Assembly (NCBI RefSeq): GCF_949628265.1
Contig: NC_088786.1
Span: forward strand, 6,510,001 to 6,574,000
Direction: 5' to 3'
DNA from: Cloeon dipterum
Taxonomy: Eukaryota; Arthropoda; Insecta; Ephemeroptera; Baetidae
Length of the DNA: 64,000 nt
The position numbers were made by a program, and so were the translations under genes. The notes below the pieces were generated by a model. The model was not told the DNA's origin, did not search any database, and saw only the letters and a program-made list of their open reading frames with translations. Below, in pieces: positions 1 to 13,852 of the stretch; the first letter of the stretch is position 1; each line of letters opens with the position of its first letter.

Positions 1-354
1 TGAAAACTATTATATACCTATGAAAAGTTGATGCAGCGTAGTTTTTCTCAACCCAGTAGCTGACTGAGCACTGATGGCAAACTTTGAAGCTCAGAAAGAA
101 TTTTAAACAAAAATGTGTCTACAATGTTATTTATTTATAAGCAAAAGCCTGATCTTTGGACTTAGTAAAATCTTTTATAGACTACATGTATATAAACATT
201 AAAGCAGCTCATTGGTTCGCATTTTGGTTTGGCTTTGCATTCTTCAGAGTGTGTCAAAAGCAGTGGGAGATGGTTGAGAATTTCTGGGATCTATTGGCTG
301 CCCAAATGTGAGAGAAGGCATAAAGGCGAATAATTTTAAGTGACTCGCGATTAT

Positions 355-520
355 GCTCAAGTAGCTCAATGGGCTGGGTTTCGCACCTTTCCGGCGGCTT
401 TAGGGACACATCTCTGGCGTTTCAATAAAAAAACTTCGAGGCGAGGATGCGAAAAGATAGCCACATAGGGCTTAAGTCCCTCTGCGGCCACTCGGGCCCC
501 ATGTTTTCCTCTCAGAAAAA
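355..520 (+). repeat. Dispersed repeat R1, copy 1
   Basis: This segment matches three others in the window: 26985-27112 (minus), 44640-44790 (plus) and 48955-49150 (minus). Shared landmarks, in order, are a GGCGTTTCAAT motif, GATGCGAAAAGAT, and a GCGGCCACTCG block. An A-box-like TAGCTCAATGG at 362-372 hints at a tRNA-derived SINE, but I see no clean B box or poly-A end, so the class is open. Confidence 0.6.
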
Positions 521-3500
521 ATAGCGCGTTCACAGGTATCAATGCTATATTAATTTTGATAAAGCGTAATTTCTGATATAGTTAAAAATAAATGTTTTAG
601 CTAAGTTTCATTTGAAATTAAATTTTGGGAAACGATCCACCTTTATATTAATTTAGATGCATATAAACTTTATTGTTCAACTCTCTCATATCATATCTGA
701 AATATCTAAATCATCGCGTTCTAATTTGTGATGCTTCTCCCATTTTTCACTAGGATTTATTAGCTTTTGAATCAATATTGTTTACCCTAAACCGAGTTCA
801 AGGAGACAAAAATGAACAGTTTATTGAATCGAGCCCTTCTGCCGAGACACAACACATATTTGCGTCCCATCATAAAGGGTAAAAAATGGCAAGCGCACCC
901 CAAAACAGTGTTTGCCATTTCGACACTCGAGATGCGCATCTCCGCGGTGCACCAGAAGCGTGTTATCAGCAAACGCGATCAACACTTTCTTGTTTACGCA
1001 GCATCCCCTCGCAGCTGAATTTACAGTACACGCATGTATCGAGCTGCTGCTGGCAACCCCCACTGCAACAAAAATGCAAAATATGCTGCTTGAAAAATGG
1101 TGTTTCGCCTGCCTAAACTATCTTTACAGCGTGTAAATCGATGCGATTTGTTAATCTTGAATGTTCGATTTGTCCCTATTTGAAATTCATTGATCAAAAA
1201 CTGGAAAAATGAACTCTAGGGTGCTTATATAACGAGATAATTTTATTTCGCTGAGCCAAATTTGATTTTGTAAAAATGAACCTCAAATTTTGTCAATGTA
1301 CTGCCGTTAAAGTATGTATTTTAAATAAAAATACTGTCTTACAACTTAATTTATAAAGAATAAAAATTGGATTTAAATTGTTTTTATTGTGGATTAGCAG
1401 AGCAACTGTTCCCCATACATCCTAAACGACACTAAAATACTTGATATCATTTGGTTCAGAGGGAAAAATCAGTCTAAAAATAATTAAAACTTGATCGATT
1501 TTATCCAAAAATTTAAATTTTTAAAAAGTACAGCGCTTGTACATATTTTCATGGCAGATTTTGATTCCTCTCGTCGAGATCGTTCAAAGAGAGTAACTAT
1601 GGTAATCTTTGGGGAAACTTTTGATGTGAAATAAAATTGAATTTCAATTAAGTAGGGACGCAAAATCCTCAACGTTTGAAAATCATGCTAACTTTGAAGC
1701 CGCGCACTTTCTAAAACAAAATTCAATTTTGGCTTGAACTAATTCATTGTAAGGATAAGTTTATGTATTAATTGGTAACAAAGAACTATATGGACTTTCA
1801 CATTATCAATCCTCTTAAATATTTAATCGGCCTGTTGTTTGAATTTTCATCATTAATTTTCATCAAATTATACTTTGGCTGATGACTCTTTCCGATTTGT
1901 GGAACCAAACCTAATTTGCCCCAAGTAAATTTAAGCTTGTCATCAAAGTCTTAATGAGACCAAATTAGGACAGGGCTAAAAGGATTGCTGTGAAACCTAT
2001 TTTTAATTTGCAGTAAAGAGTACTTTGATCACGCAGCAACCGTCTTTTTGCCTTTAGCATGTCGGGAGAGCTTTTCCCTGTTTCTCGCAAGAAAAAAAGT
2101 CCTAATGAAGCACTTTAACGCTGAGTACGCTTTCGCACTCCGCAAAATTTGCGTCAGTTTAATTAGGGCAGAGAGAGTCAAATCCAATGGAGTCCTTTTC
2201 CCGGCCGTTTGCTGACCGGCAATAAGCAGTAAAATTTCACGACGCTCACTCGCTTTTAACAGTGTCGATTCAATTAAAATATTTCGAGGCCGGAATAATC
2301 TTTGGGGCGAGCGGCGCCATTAGGGCCGAGCAGCTTTCTTTAATGGCGTCGACAATCAAGTTAAATGAAAGGTTTCGCCCCGGCCGGCCGACTCTCGCAC
2401 ACAGCAGGTAATTTCGGTAATGGCGCTGTTCTTTTTTTCCCAACCGCAAAAGCGAGCAGCTTCACGCGTGACTGCTCCCTCCGCCTTTTTGCCACACCGC
2501 AGGCGATGCGCTTTTCCGAAAATCCAACTTTTCACCTGAGAAAGCGCAATCGTCCTCTCACTGTTTGAAGTTGACATGCTTTGTTTGCAAAGGCACGAGA
2601 GGGCTCGCTGTTCCCTGCACGCGCCCTCAGGGATGAATGTGCTGCTGCTTGTTTATTGACTTTCACTTGTACACAGAGATCAGCCAGACCATCTTTTTGG
2701 TCAACTCGGAGGGAAATTGCCGCTCCTTCCTGTTCCTTCCCTCTCAGAAGGAAATGGAATAAATCCACCGGGTGAATCACCTAAACAAACAGCAAGACTG
2801 TCGAATGTGAGAGCTAAGAGATAGGTTCAAGCTTTTTTATATTAATTGCAATTCATTGAAAAATGTTAGCAATAAATAACAAATATATAATGATTTGAAG
2901 AAAAATATTACATGAATTTATCTCTTAAAAAATTAATTAAAAAGTCTTTTTAGAGAGGATTGAAAACTGAAAAATCCTGTAAAATGCTTGTTGCAAATGC
3001 ATGAACTCATCCCGTAGAATTCAGTTGAAGCCAAAATTGATCTAATTAGCACTGTAAATTTTTTAGAAAAGCAGCTGCAAAAAAGTTGGCAAGCTTAGGG
3101 AGTGTCTCCTTCCTTAAAATCTTATTTTATTTCACAACAAAGAGTTTTCCCTAAAAGGTTTCAGAGGAATCGAAATCTTCCAAGAAAATGTGATCAAGCG
3201 CTAGAAATTTTGGTGAAAATTTGGAATTTTTAATGTAGCAAAAAGTCCGTACTTGGTTATTGAAAATTGTAGCAGAACTGGTTTTATCGATTAATTCCAT
3301 CCAACAATTGAAATAATTCTCAACTGTCATCCTAAATTGATTTCCCTTTAAATATAATAGAAATGATTTTAAGTATTTAAAAATTAATCATACACTTTTA
3401 ATCAGATTAAATTTGCTGAAAGAAGAAAAATATTGGATTTTGCACAGTTTTTGCTCATAAAACGGAGAAAGACAGGCTTGGAAAGAAGTTTGAGCTAGAA

Positions 3501-5479
3501 CAGAGAGAACAGGCGGAATAATCATAACCGTAAAAAGCTCGGAGCGAGAGGAAGCTCAACGATAAAATTCGCGCAGCCATTATAATTATTTTGGCCGAGG
3601 GAGCAGCAAAAAGTGGCTGCGGCGGCGGCGGTCTGGCTGCTTTTTGCTGCTTCTTTATGCAAGCAGCGGTGCGCGGGTGAATATCTTTAATTACACTTCC
3701 ATCTTGAGCTGCTGCAGCCGAGCGCGAGCGAGCAGCGCTACAGCCCGCGGAGAGTAAAGAAAGAAATCTGGCTCCTTTGTGCTCGGCAATAAAATTTTAA
3801 GCCCGTGAAATTAAGCAAGCTGCATGCTTCGTACTTTCGCCTCGTCGGCGCTGGCAAAAAGGCAAACGCGTACGTACGCGTCTCGTAAATCTGCCGCTCA
3901 GCACGGCGGCGGCGGCTGCGAAAAAACACACACAATCCCGCCACACCTAAGTTAATTATACGCACACAGCCGCGCCGCTGCTCGATTTATGCCTGTGCTA
4001 TGCGCGAAAAGCGGCCAAGAATGGTGAAAGGGCCGCTAAATTTCCCGTCACGCACCTCCAAAACCAATTTGAGGTTCCCTTTTTCCTTTTCCGCCTTCTG
4101 AAGCAAATTAGTCTGATGGACGCGTCCTTTATTTTCCTCTTCTAAATCCGGCAGGCGCTTTCTGCTCAGCGTGCTGTGCCTAAAATAAACATTATTCCTC
4201 CCATTTGGTGAAATTTTAATGCTTTTCTTTGCAAGTCTGGCTGTTTCATTACGATGCCTTCAAGGAACAGCCAAAATTATCCTTGGGAAAAATAATAGAG
4301 GGACTAAAAATTGTTGCTTGATTTTTACATTTTGAACAGGGAAAACTATTCTCAGGTGTATTGAAATGAAAGAAATTTTAAATTGAGCGTGGAATTTCAT
4401 ATAAAAGCTATTCTCTTCTTGCGATATGGTAAAACTTAGATCTTTTACTGTCAGCAGACTGAATAATAATAATCGACATATCAACCATCTTAAGTTTAAT
4501 TTTTAATTACTCACCACGAGCCGTATGCGCGTTGAAATTATCTCCAATATTGGTATCGATATTTGGGCAACGCAGTGAGCTTTCTCCTGCTTTCGCGAGT
4601 GTTTTTTGCATAGTTGATCAGATTGCTATTTTTAATAACAACCTCAACAGTGTGATATAACGAAATTAGGACTAAAATTAACAGTTAAATTTGAAATTTT
4701 GCTATTATTTTGTTTTAGAGACGGGTTTTCAATATTGATTTTAATTTCTCTCATCGCGATCTATCTAACAATGAGCTAGAATTAACTTTCTGGTGATGTA
4801 AAGCATGATTATCAATAAGGAGACAATGCGCTCTCATGCCAGCTTTGGACTCCAAAAGTTTAAAAGTTTGGAGCTGATTTTCTCAGAAATTTAACGACAT
4901 CCTGGAAAAATGTAAGCTCAAATCCCAATTTTTAGAAAGCCTTTAAAAATGAGGAAAAATATTTTTTTCAAAATCTAGTGGGGTATATATACACCAATTT
5001 TTGAAACTCCAAAAAATAATTCTACCTATCTTTGAAAGAGAAGAAAATTTATTTAAATTTGCTGCTTCGCTTCAAAAATACTAAAAAAATCCTTTATCAA
5101 GGTTTATTTTTAAATCAATGTTCCTCAATGCCCAGTATTTTGATAAGCATGAATTTCAGAGGCTGCCGATATGTCACCACAGAGATGAGGTGGCAAACAT
5201 GAGAGCGTGCGTGCTAATTCACGATTTCGCAAATGCACCGGTGGCAAACACTATTGTTTTTCAGCTAATGCGTGTTGGCAAACACACAGGGTGAGTTTGC
5301 GTGCGCGCGATAATGTTGGCGGATGGCTCTAAATCACCCCCCGCCGGAGCTAATTTAACGCCGCCGACCGCATTTACACACGCGGACGCACCTATGTGGC
5401 AGAGGCGGCGGGCAGGTACATAAAGGGTCCGCACAAACACCTACAGTCTTCGTGCGTAGGTGCTAACGTGTGGTGTTTC

Positions 5480-5533
5480 TGTGTGTGTGTGTGTGCGGGC
5501 CTGCACTACACACTTTTCCACACAAAAGAATCA

Positions 5534-5607
<74 letters not shown>
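5480..5607. repeat. (GT)n and (GA)n microsatellites
   Basis: A (GT)n run at about 5480-5495 is followed by an uninterrupted (GA)n run of about 71 bp at 5537-5607. Open frames across it that read Arg-Glu on one strand and Ser-Leu on the other come from the dinucleotide repeat and are not genes. Uninterrupted GA tracts often act as GAGA-factor or nucleosome-free sites in insects, but that is only a possibility here. Confidence 0.95.
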
Positions 5608-5610
<3 letters not shown>

Positions 5611-8600
5611 TTTCATTTGCAGCCGAAAAGAGACAACGAAACGCACGATCGAGGTCGTGTGCCCAGCCAGCCAATGGCTTCTTTTTCCCTCTTTAAAGAG
5701 GAGCGATTGCCAAGCAAACGGCGTGCTTTTCACGCTACCGTAGCTTGCAATTGCCTCATCTGGAGCAGCCACATTTCATGCCCTTTGAATAAAAGAAACA
5801 CCGTAAGATTAGGTAGTAGCTTAAATAAATAAATAAGGATTTCTTATTTACAATTTGAAACGATGAAATTTTAGATTTATTTATTTTATTTTTCATTTTG
5901 AGGATCGGAGGACAAATATTAGTAAGAGTCAAGCAAATTCAAAGAGATTTACACCAAAAATAAATCTTAACTAGAAGATTGCATTCTAAAAAATTTGACT
6001 TTTAATTTATTTTTACGGGGTTTACTGGACAAATTTTGAAATATTTTAATCTCAGTGTATCTCCGATCTAAAACAATATATTTCCACAAAAAAATCTCAT
6101 AAGAAATTTGTTAAACTAGGAAAAATATGATTTAACAAAAATAAAGTATTTTTAAATTCGTTTTATTTGTTCACGATGTGCACAATTTGTGGTTCAAATT
6201 TAGATACTCTCCTGCCAATAAATCGTAAAATCGCGTCAAAGAATGGACGACAGACAAATATTGCACTGGCAAGTGCGCAGTAAAATATTCATCGCACAAG
6301 TTTTAGAGGGAAAAAGTGGAACCGCAAGCTCCTTTTTGTGCTGCTGAGTGCAGATTTTGACTCTCTCGCTTTCTCTCTTTCTCTCTTGCTCGCTTATTTA
6401 TATTTGCTGCTTCGTGTGTCGGGTTGCGCAAGAGGAAGAGGCGAACGGAAATTTGCATCAAAGAAAGCAGGGAGAACAGAAGCGGCCGCAACTCTTTCTC
6501 CTCCTCCACACTCGAGATTTTTCATATTGTCAAAGGGAGCAGTGGTCAACGCACAGAGGAAAGAACCCTTTCTTTTTTACTCAACGCCATCTCTTTCTCC
6601 CCGACACATCACAATTTTAGCACGCGCCTCGACGTGACGCAAAAAATAAAAAGTAGGCCGTCTGGACAGCGAAAACATATTTTTCGGGTTGCATACTTTA
6701 GAGCTTGAGAAAGGGGGATATTTTAAACCAAATTTTCGCCTTGTTTGTGGACAATACCGCGATAAATACACAGGAAAGGAAATACATAGCGATAATTCAA
6801 ACCTTCTGTTGCAATAACAAGGATTTTTTTAGATATATGATTGTTATTAAGATCAAAGAACCGAGAAAAATGCTCAAAAGCATAAAGGCACACGATTTTC
6901 CGATGTTTACTTTTCTTTTTTAAACGCTTCCCAGTACCAATATGTATATTTGCGAGGATTTCCCCCTTTTTCTGAATAACAGTTCTTGGTACTTGGAAAT
7001 GTATTACTGTTGTCAACAGATCAATTTGTTTGCATGTGCAATGGGTTTATTAACAAATATTTTGCAGGGAAAAAATGGAAAAAATAGCTTTGATATAATT
7101 GTTAGAAATTTTTTAATGACGATATCAAGATATATTTTAATTTATGGTATTCCCTACATTTATATTATAGAACAACAAGAACTGTCTGAAATTCTTTACC
7201 CGGTTCCCAGGGCTGTATGTCCAGGTTGGCGATTCACAAACGCACATTCAATAATACAAATCGAGAATCAATAGGAAATTCTCCTTTTTCTCTTTCATGC
7301 AGCAGAGTCATTTCGAGCCCGTGTCGCCGGCGCCTTTCAAATGCTGCTCTTTTATATACATATGCGCCGCGCGGAGTATACACACAGACGCACTTTTGAT
7401 ACATCCGGCGAGGGAGATTCTTTTACGTGCTGATATTACAGCCCTTTCGCCGAAATACCATGCTAGCGTTTCTATTACACCGCCACCGCCACCGCCATGG
7501 CTGCTGCTGGGCGCATTATACGAGAGGATGCGCGTATTTCATATTGAATCTGTAATGTCTTCTTCTCGCGCTCATCCGCCTGCTTTTTATTATTTCGCTC
7601 TCGCAAATGGCTTTTTTCCACAGCCCAAAAAACTAAAAGGTGGCCAGCGTTGCGAGATGAAAAAGAGTCTCATGCTCGGATTGTGCGTCCGGAATACTTG
7701 CTCTGTCATGGGAAAAACGCTTTCACAGCTTCGACGCTTGTCGCTTTCCACTAAAGTGCATTTTTGAGATGACTTTGATGCGAGGATGAATCCGCCTCGT
7801 TGTCGTGAATGTGCGAGCAAATCAACATCTCTTCCAAACACAATATATCGCCCTTTGTTTTGGATTTTTTGATATTGTTCCAACAAAAGCAGGCAACCTA
7901 AACAAGAAGATACATGTATAAGTATTTAGTTTTCTTAAAAAATATATCATTTAAGAATTTGTAACTACGCACATAGAAAAACAATTTATCGTATTTTTTT
8001 TCTGCTGTTTTTACGCCTGATTTTTCTTTATAAATATTGAAGGCAATATGAGATTAAGAGTTTAATTTTAATTAATTAAAATAATATGATCATTGATTGA
8101 CAACATAAAATTTGTTTGAAGTTCCGGAATTTCCAGATTTGTAAAGAGAAGTCCAACGTTGAACGTACAGTAACCGATACTTACGGAGAGATTTTAAAAA
8201 TCAGTTTTGAAGTACATTTTCTCGAAAGTGAAAGGTGAACTCTTGTTGGCATTTTGAAGTTTGAAAACGCTAGTTTGGTGTTAATGTGGATTGCTAAAGG
8301 GCATCAATTGAAAAATATTTAAATTGTTGGATGCAGCCGATGCAACAAAAAAATTTGCTGGAGGAGTCTAATTTTTTTGCTTAATTTTGATTCCTCATAG
8401 CGCGATATGTTTCCAAATGTGTGTGAAAAATGAGTTATAAATTTCCTTAGTGGTAAATGAAATCACAATTTTCAATAAGGAGATAGTGTTCGCCGTTTGG
8501 TAAGTGCGTATAAATACATCGAAGCCGGTTTTATCGATTTTCTCAATGATTGCTGACTCTGAAGCGTTCAAAATCTTTCTCGAATTTTTCGTCAGGAAGA

Positions 8601-9150
8601 CGCCTCCGCCTGCCCTAGATATGAAATCGATCGAAACAATCACACCGGCAATAATTAGTGCGTGCTGTGCGGAGGCAGCATCATTGTGTCACCTGATCTG
8701 TGTTTTGACTGGGACGCATTATCATTAATAATAATAACAGTATAAGAACATAAATGATGAGCTATCAGCTGATCAAGAGAGAATCGTTCTCCCTCTAACA
8801 GCAACATTTTGGGAGAGAGAGAGAGCAGCGCAATCGTTTTGACAGAGACGGAGGTGAATTGGTTCTTGTTCTAGCCGGTGCGTACACACATTGGTTAGGA
8901 AATAATAATGCACCGCAGCACACGATTCGGCTTCAGAGAGCACAAAAGCCGGCGGAACGACAGGCGAACGCGTAGATTCATTCATCAGCTAGGCAGCCAG
9001 TGCCGACCTGCAAACGCGATTAATATGCATGAATAGTGGCACTCACGCACCTGATGCTGTTTGTCGTATTGTCAAATCTGCCTCTGATCCGGGATACGAG
9101 CGAATTAAATTACTCCTGTGCGTTCGTGTCTTATCGTCGGAGCTCTGACG

Positions 9151-10059
9151 CAAATGCCCTATTGTTGAAATAAATCATTGAACTTAATTATAAAGCTCTA
9201 GGAATTCCAGATGTTTTTATGATACAATCTTGATTAAAATAAAAGCGTTTTGTGTAAAATAAAATTATCCTTATATATATTTCAGCAGGAGCAGAATTCT
9301 AAACGCAAAATTTTTTAATTTATGGTTTGGACTATAGCCTATTTAAAATAATTAGCTCATAATTTTAACGAAATTATACATTAAATACTGTTAAATTAAT
9401 TGTGACCATATTTGTTCAACAATTATTTAAGGCTTACAATTAGTCACTTGCGTAATGTATTTACTCTGCATGTTTTTCTTTGACGTCTTTGATTTGCATG
9501 GTTTTCAAATTAACTTTTGATATTCAAACAAAGCCATTGCGTTTATAAGAAGCTTATAGATTTTCTGATCATCTCTGTACTTCAAAGCATCACTATAATT
9601 ACACTCGGCAATCATTCCCGTTGGCAATATAATGAATCAAAGCCACAGAAGCAAATCATTTGAGCAAAATGCATAATTGACAACTGCCTATTTATATAGG
9701 AGCTCTCGCTTCCCCAATGATTGAACTCCCCGTTCACGACCGCATATAGCATAATATTCGTTGAGACGCTCTAGAGGCAAAACAAATACACTTCTCACAA
9801 TATTCAATCGCGTGTTCTACTTGCGTGTTTGATAATTTTCTACTCCGTACTTTCCTCAGCGCCTTTGGATAAAAAAAATCAACGAAATTTAATTTGTGAA
9901 GACTGCATCTAAATAGATTGCTTGTATTTTCTTCTGAATGAGATAAACAGCTAGTATTATTATAGTGAAACTGAAAACAATTGACCTAATAAATTAAAAA
10001 TATATTGAAGTAAGTAAGCCAGACACTGCCATTTTTTTAAATTACTCATCCGACTAGAC
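9151..10059. other. AT-rich intergenic DNA
   Basis: I see no gene, no recognisable repeat and no long open frame in this stretch. It marks the change from the GC-island flank to the protease-homologue array. Confidence 0.6.
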
Positions 10060-10375
10060 CACGCTGGGCATATCCTTTCGTTTTATTTTCGCCTACTTAA
10101 CTGCTTTTCATTTTGAGAAGTAAAAAATATCGAATATAAGCAAAGGAATACAAACTGGAGAGTGCGTTGCAATGCTACAGTTTGCTCAATTGAAAACGAG
10201 TATATATAAACTATAACTACTTTTGCCATTCGTCTCTCTCGTCTCAGCGATCGCACTTGCGTGGGCCGCGCTGCTGACGCGGGATATCCACTAATTTGAT
10301 TGCAATCTCTCATCGTCTGCGTCTTCAAACTTTTTAATTGTCACCGCATCCCTGCTCCCGTCGCTGATCATACCA
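10060..10375 (+). promoter_or_regulatory. Promoter-like module P, copy 1
   Basis: This is one of three related blocks (also 14215-14600 and 15080-15445). Each has a TATA-like element (GTATATATAAAC near 10200) followed about 27 bp later by a conserved TTTGCCATTCGTC, the spacing expected of a TATA/initiator core promoter. Copy 1 also has the GCTGCTGACGCG motif that lies upstream of the A and B genes. I find no coding gene directly downstream. The minus strand holds a short open frame in each copy, ending in similar Arg-Arg-Lys or Arg-Arg-Arg residues; I regard these as by-products of the duplication. Confidence 0.4.
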
Positions 10376-10574
10376 AGGGCTGACATCAATGTATTCAATA
10401 TTTAACTACTTTTCTCAATTTTTAAATGTTAGAACATTTTCAAAGATGCAATGACAAGAGGAATTTTAGGATATGGGCAAATAAATCATCCTCTATTCAA
10501 TTATTGCGTACATATGCATTGTCATTATGCTCTAGATTTTTCCCTAGATGGCTACGTTTTTCCTCGAGTCTGAT

Positions 10575-10712
10575 GAGCCCTCTCAGCCACACAAGGGCAG
10601 TTACCATGGCTGGCTTTCCTCGTTTCTGATTACGGTGATGTTTTTAGCGGATCCTTAATATCGGATCAGTGGATTCTCACTTCTACATACTACTGCTTAA
10701 TGTTAAATAATT
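10575..10712 (+). pseudogene. A0: exon-3 fragment of an A-type protease homologue
   Basis: Only the exon-3 part of an A-type gene is recognisable. It covers the GQLPWLAFLVSDYGDV region through SGSLISDQWILTSTYYC and the splice-donor area, close to exon 3 of A6. No exon 1 or 2 precedes it and no exon 4 follows; repeat R2 begins about 80 bp downstream. It is a relic of a lost array copy at the left edge of the array. Confidence 0.8.
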
Positions 10713-10792
10713 TTAAAGCCATAAGATTTTTTGATTTTTTATTATAAATATTTTCATACTTTTAAACGATTTTAAAGTTGTTAAGATAACTG

Positions 10793-11375
10793 AGCTTTTT
10801 CATGCAATGAAGGGGATGCGATGGCGTTGAACGGTCAGCGAAAACGAACACCATGGCCTCATCCGGCCTCGCAGGTTCTGTTAATATTGCTTCTCATATC
10901 CGAAAGTAAAATGCCAAAAATAGAAACGATACTAAAATCATATTATTTTGAAGCTACTGAAATTTAAACTAAAACTCAATCAGGTTTCTAGGTAATAAGA
11001 TATTGAACATATAATTCAATACACTATTCCTATTATATGCAGCAAAATTTTGAAATGAACAGCAAAAGCGGTTCAAAAGCCCATTTCCTGTTATCACCGG
11101 TGCTGCGAGCTGCGAGGACAGTGCGCACTGTGTCTGCCTATGTGGATCCATTTCAAGGTTAAATCAGAAAATCGTCAGAAACTGACCTCCAAAACGTGGG
11201 CTTGATGGCAATCTTTTACTACTGATGCGAAATTTGCAGAGCGAAATTTTATGGCTGCTATCACGTGATGTGAAACTGTGCACTGCGCGATGTCCTTCAT
11301 GGCGCACATCCTGTTGAAAACTAGTGTGAACTGAACACTGGGAACCACTACTATAAACAGTTTTATGTAAAAAGG
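10793..11375 (+). repeat. Dispersed repeat R2, near full-length copy
   Basis: R2 is about 580 bp. It starts near GAGCTTTTTCATGCAATGAA and ends near GGAACCACTTTAAACAGTTTT in the best copies. Landmarks are a TCCTGTTATCACCGGTGCTG block and a GCGCACATCCTGTTG block. Other copies lie at 23566-23830, 32035-32215, 38830-39260, 45190-45490 and, inverted, 54355-54935. I see no coding capacity and no clear terminal inverted repeats, so it is an unclassified interspersed repeat, partly spread by the array duplications. Confidence 0.75.
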
Positions 11376-12150
11376 CTATGAAGCTTAACATTATTATTTA
11401 GTCTTAACCATCTTTTTACTTGTATCACATCTATGCTCTGATTGTTTTCGTTCTTTAGTCTTATCAGCAGTAAATTATGACCGGAGCTGAATGAATATGC
11501 TGATTTCTTACACTATCATATTATGTAACAACATCACAACAGTATAGCAACTATTTACTATTCTAGGACATGAATATGACTGAACATAACAGAAATAATC
11601 ATAAAAAAGTGTATTTGCTGCCTTCAAAATAATATTTGCTTATACACATCATATTCCTGCAACTTTCAAACTCTTAATGAATTAAATTGAGGTTTCTCTA
11701 TTGGTAAGATTTTGCATAAATTAACTAATTTAAATCATCATCTGGCTCTATTAATATCAGATCTGTATTGAAGTATCTTAAAGAAGATCGAGGATTAATT
11801 ACAAAACATATGAAGTTAAATAAAATTGGAAATTTCTATCTTCTATGTATGGGCTAATAAGTCCCCGTAATAAACTCTAATAAATTTTAGGAAAACAAAT
11901 TAAGTGATTATTAACACTAAGCATTGCAAATCGATAATATAGTTATCACTGCTTATACGTAATTATTTTCAGTGACAGCGAAAGCAGCAACCAGAGTGCG
12001 TGATACAGATAGATATAGTGTGCGAGTCACTAAATCATTTTCATGGACGCAGAAAAATAGACAGGTGTGCTACTGACGTGGAGGTCGTTTTGGATCGCAT
12101 ATAAAAACCTCGCAGCCAGGTTATCCAGTCACTTCTAGCGTAGATGCAAA
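11376..12150 (+). promoter_or_regulatory. Upstream region and core promoter of A1
   Basis: This holds a diverged copy of the upstream module shared by the A genes. A GAACATAACAGAA at about 11581 is a decayed form of the heat-shock-like element that is perfect in A2, A3 and A4. The proximal part carries CAGGTGTGCTACTGACGTGG, then TATAAAA at 12100-12106 and an initiator-like TCCAGTCACTTCTAG about 30 bp downstream. Confidence 0.7.
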
Positions 12151-13852
12151 ATGTTACGGTTCAGAAAGATGCTGGTTCTGCTGTTTATGCTAACATCAAC
12201 TCAGGTGAATATTTTTTTTTAAATTTTATTTGAACATTTAGAGCAAAAAGCAATTTTGAAGTTGGTATTCGCGGTGGAAACTACTATATCAGATGCTCAA
12301 TTAAAAACGGATAATACGCAAACTGCTGGAAGCAAGGTCCAAAACGTTCTTAATGCTTTTGACGTCTCTCAGCGTATGAAAGTCAATTTCTTTTAAACTA
12401 TGAAATATAAAATATTTTAAATATTGCAAGAGCAGCCTATTTTAAAGGACTCACTGATAAGAATCTTTATCGACTCTTTGGTATTCCCACTGCAACACCA
12501 GGGCAGTTCCCATGGATGGCTCTCATCGTTGCTGCCTATATGGTGAAGTTTTTAGCGGATCCTTAATATCAGATCAGTGGATTCTCACTTCTGCATACTA
12601 CTGCTCAATGTAAAAATAATATGTACATCATTCACAACCATATGGTTTTTTGTAAAAAAAATTATTTTACTGATATTCTTTTTATGAGAAAAATGTAATC
12701 TTAATTTTAAATTTTTTCCCCTAAAAAGGTATAACTTGAGCTCTATAATCTTGGGAGTTGTCGACCATACCTACATATTGGAAAAAACAATTAAAATTGA
12801 TTATAATTTCATTTGCTACGTGCACGAGCTTTACGACCCAAATAATATGACAAATGAATACAACATAGCTCTGATCAAGATGCTGCGACCTGTCACTTTT
12901 ACAGGTATTAAAAATTGGCAGTAACAGTTAACATCAGATGTTCTAATATTTTTTCTTTAGTCAACATAGCGCCCATAAAACTTCCTTCTGTAAATGATGC
13001 CACGAAGGATTTTACTAAAGTTCCGATGACAGTTAGTGGATTTATGCCAGTGAGCTCTTGTTATAATTGTATGTATTTCATAGAATTTAGCTTGTTCAAG
13101 TCTAATAGTTTTTATTTCTTTTAAAAGATGAAAAAGACCAAAATTCAGCAACTTTCTCTCTGAAGTACGACAAACTGCAGGGGGTTAACTATACTAAGTG
13201 CTCTGCAACGCTCAGTGCAGAATATGGGATTACTTTGCCTGGATCCGCAATCTGCACAGGCAACACCAAAGTCGGACCCTGTGGTGTAAGTTGCAGTCTT
13301 AATCTTACTTTAATTTGGACGTAACCCAGATTAATTAAATTAAATCGATCAAAATAACTTTTATCATTCATCGTGCTTTCATTGAGATAAATATTTTAAT
13401 GGTAATTAACTCAAACAGGGTGTTCAAGGCGCTCCTTTATTCTACAAAAACCAAGATGGATCTTGGGTTATTGCGGGCACTATTGCATTTAGTCCCTATT
13501 ACTATTGCAACAATCCGACAGTTTTTACCCGTGTTAGCTCAAATCTTGATTGGATTTTTTCAAAAACTGGAATGGGTAGGCTCTAATAAATATTATTTTT
13601 GATAAATCTTTCAATTTGTACCAAAATCGTTCCCAGGAGCATAAACCAGCACTCCAAAAGCAACTACTGGAAAGCCCTAAACTACCACAATTACTTAACC
13701 AACCTCTAGCTCTACTGGAAAAACCACCACCACCTCTTAATCTTCAAATAAGAAGACCACCACCAAGACCACCACAAAAACCTCTGAAACTAAGAAATCT
13801 AGCAGCACCACTAAAAAACCTCTGTCTAAAATATGCTTTGATTTCATGCTTT
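12151..13852 (+). pseudogene. A1: degraded secreted serine-protease homologue
   Basis: The full A-type layout is present: signal exon 12151-12204, then exons 12262-12373, 12448-12609, 12729-12904, 12961-13068, 13128-13285 and 13419-13575, and a tail exon from about 13639. The splice sites look usable. Two defects mark it as non-functional. Exon 3 is 2 nt too long, so the frame shifts just before the FSGSL strand, and the tail exon meets a stop three codons in and has further stops. Exons 4-7 still read cleanly, with NIALIKM at the Asp102 site and GVQGAP at the Ser195 site. Decay is therefore recent. A shortened product from an internal start cannot be excluded. Confidence 0.85.

Larger units (their letters stand above)
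1..9150. other. Gene-poor flank with GC-rich islands
   Basis: I see no convincing coding gene here: the longest open frames are short, overlap on both strands and resemble no family I know. The stretch alternates AT-rich sequence with GC-richer, non-repetitive islands at roughly 2040-2780, 3470-4160, 5155-5790, 6230-6700, 7280-7880 and 8500-9150. A 16-bp perfect palindrome ACGCGTACGTACGCGT lies at 3866-3881. A GCGGC-type repeat near 3615-3632 and pyrimidine-rich runs near 6360-6390 are also present. The islands could be regulatory DNA or first exons of a neighbouring gene outside the window; sequence alone does not decide. After about 9150 the composition becomes uniformly AT-rich. Confidence 0.5.

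Noticed and set aside
5396-5832. Open frames of 78-120 codons with Arg-Glu or Ser-Leu repeats
   Set aside because: They are produced by the (GA)n microsatellite in each frame and have no support outside it.
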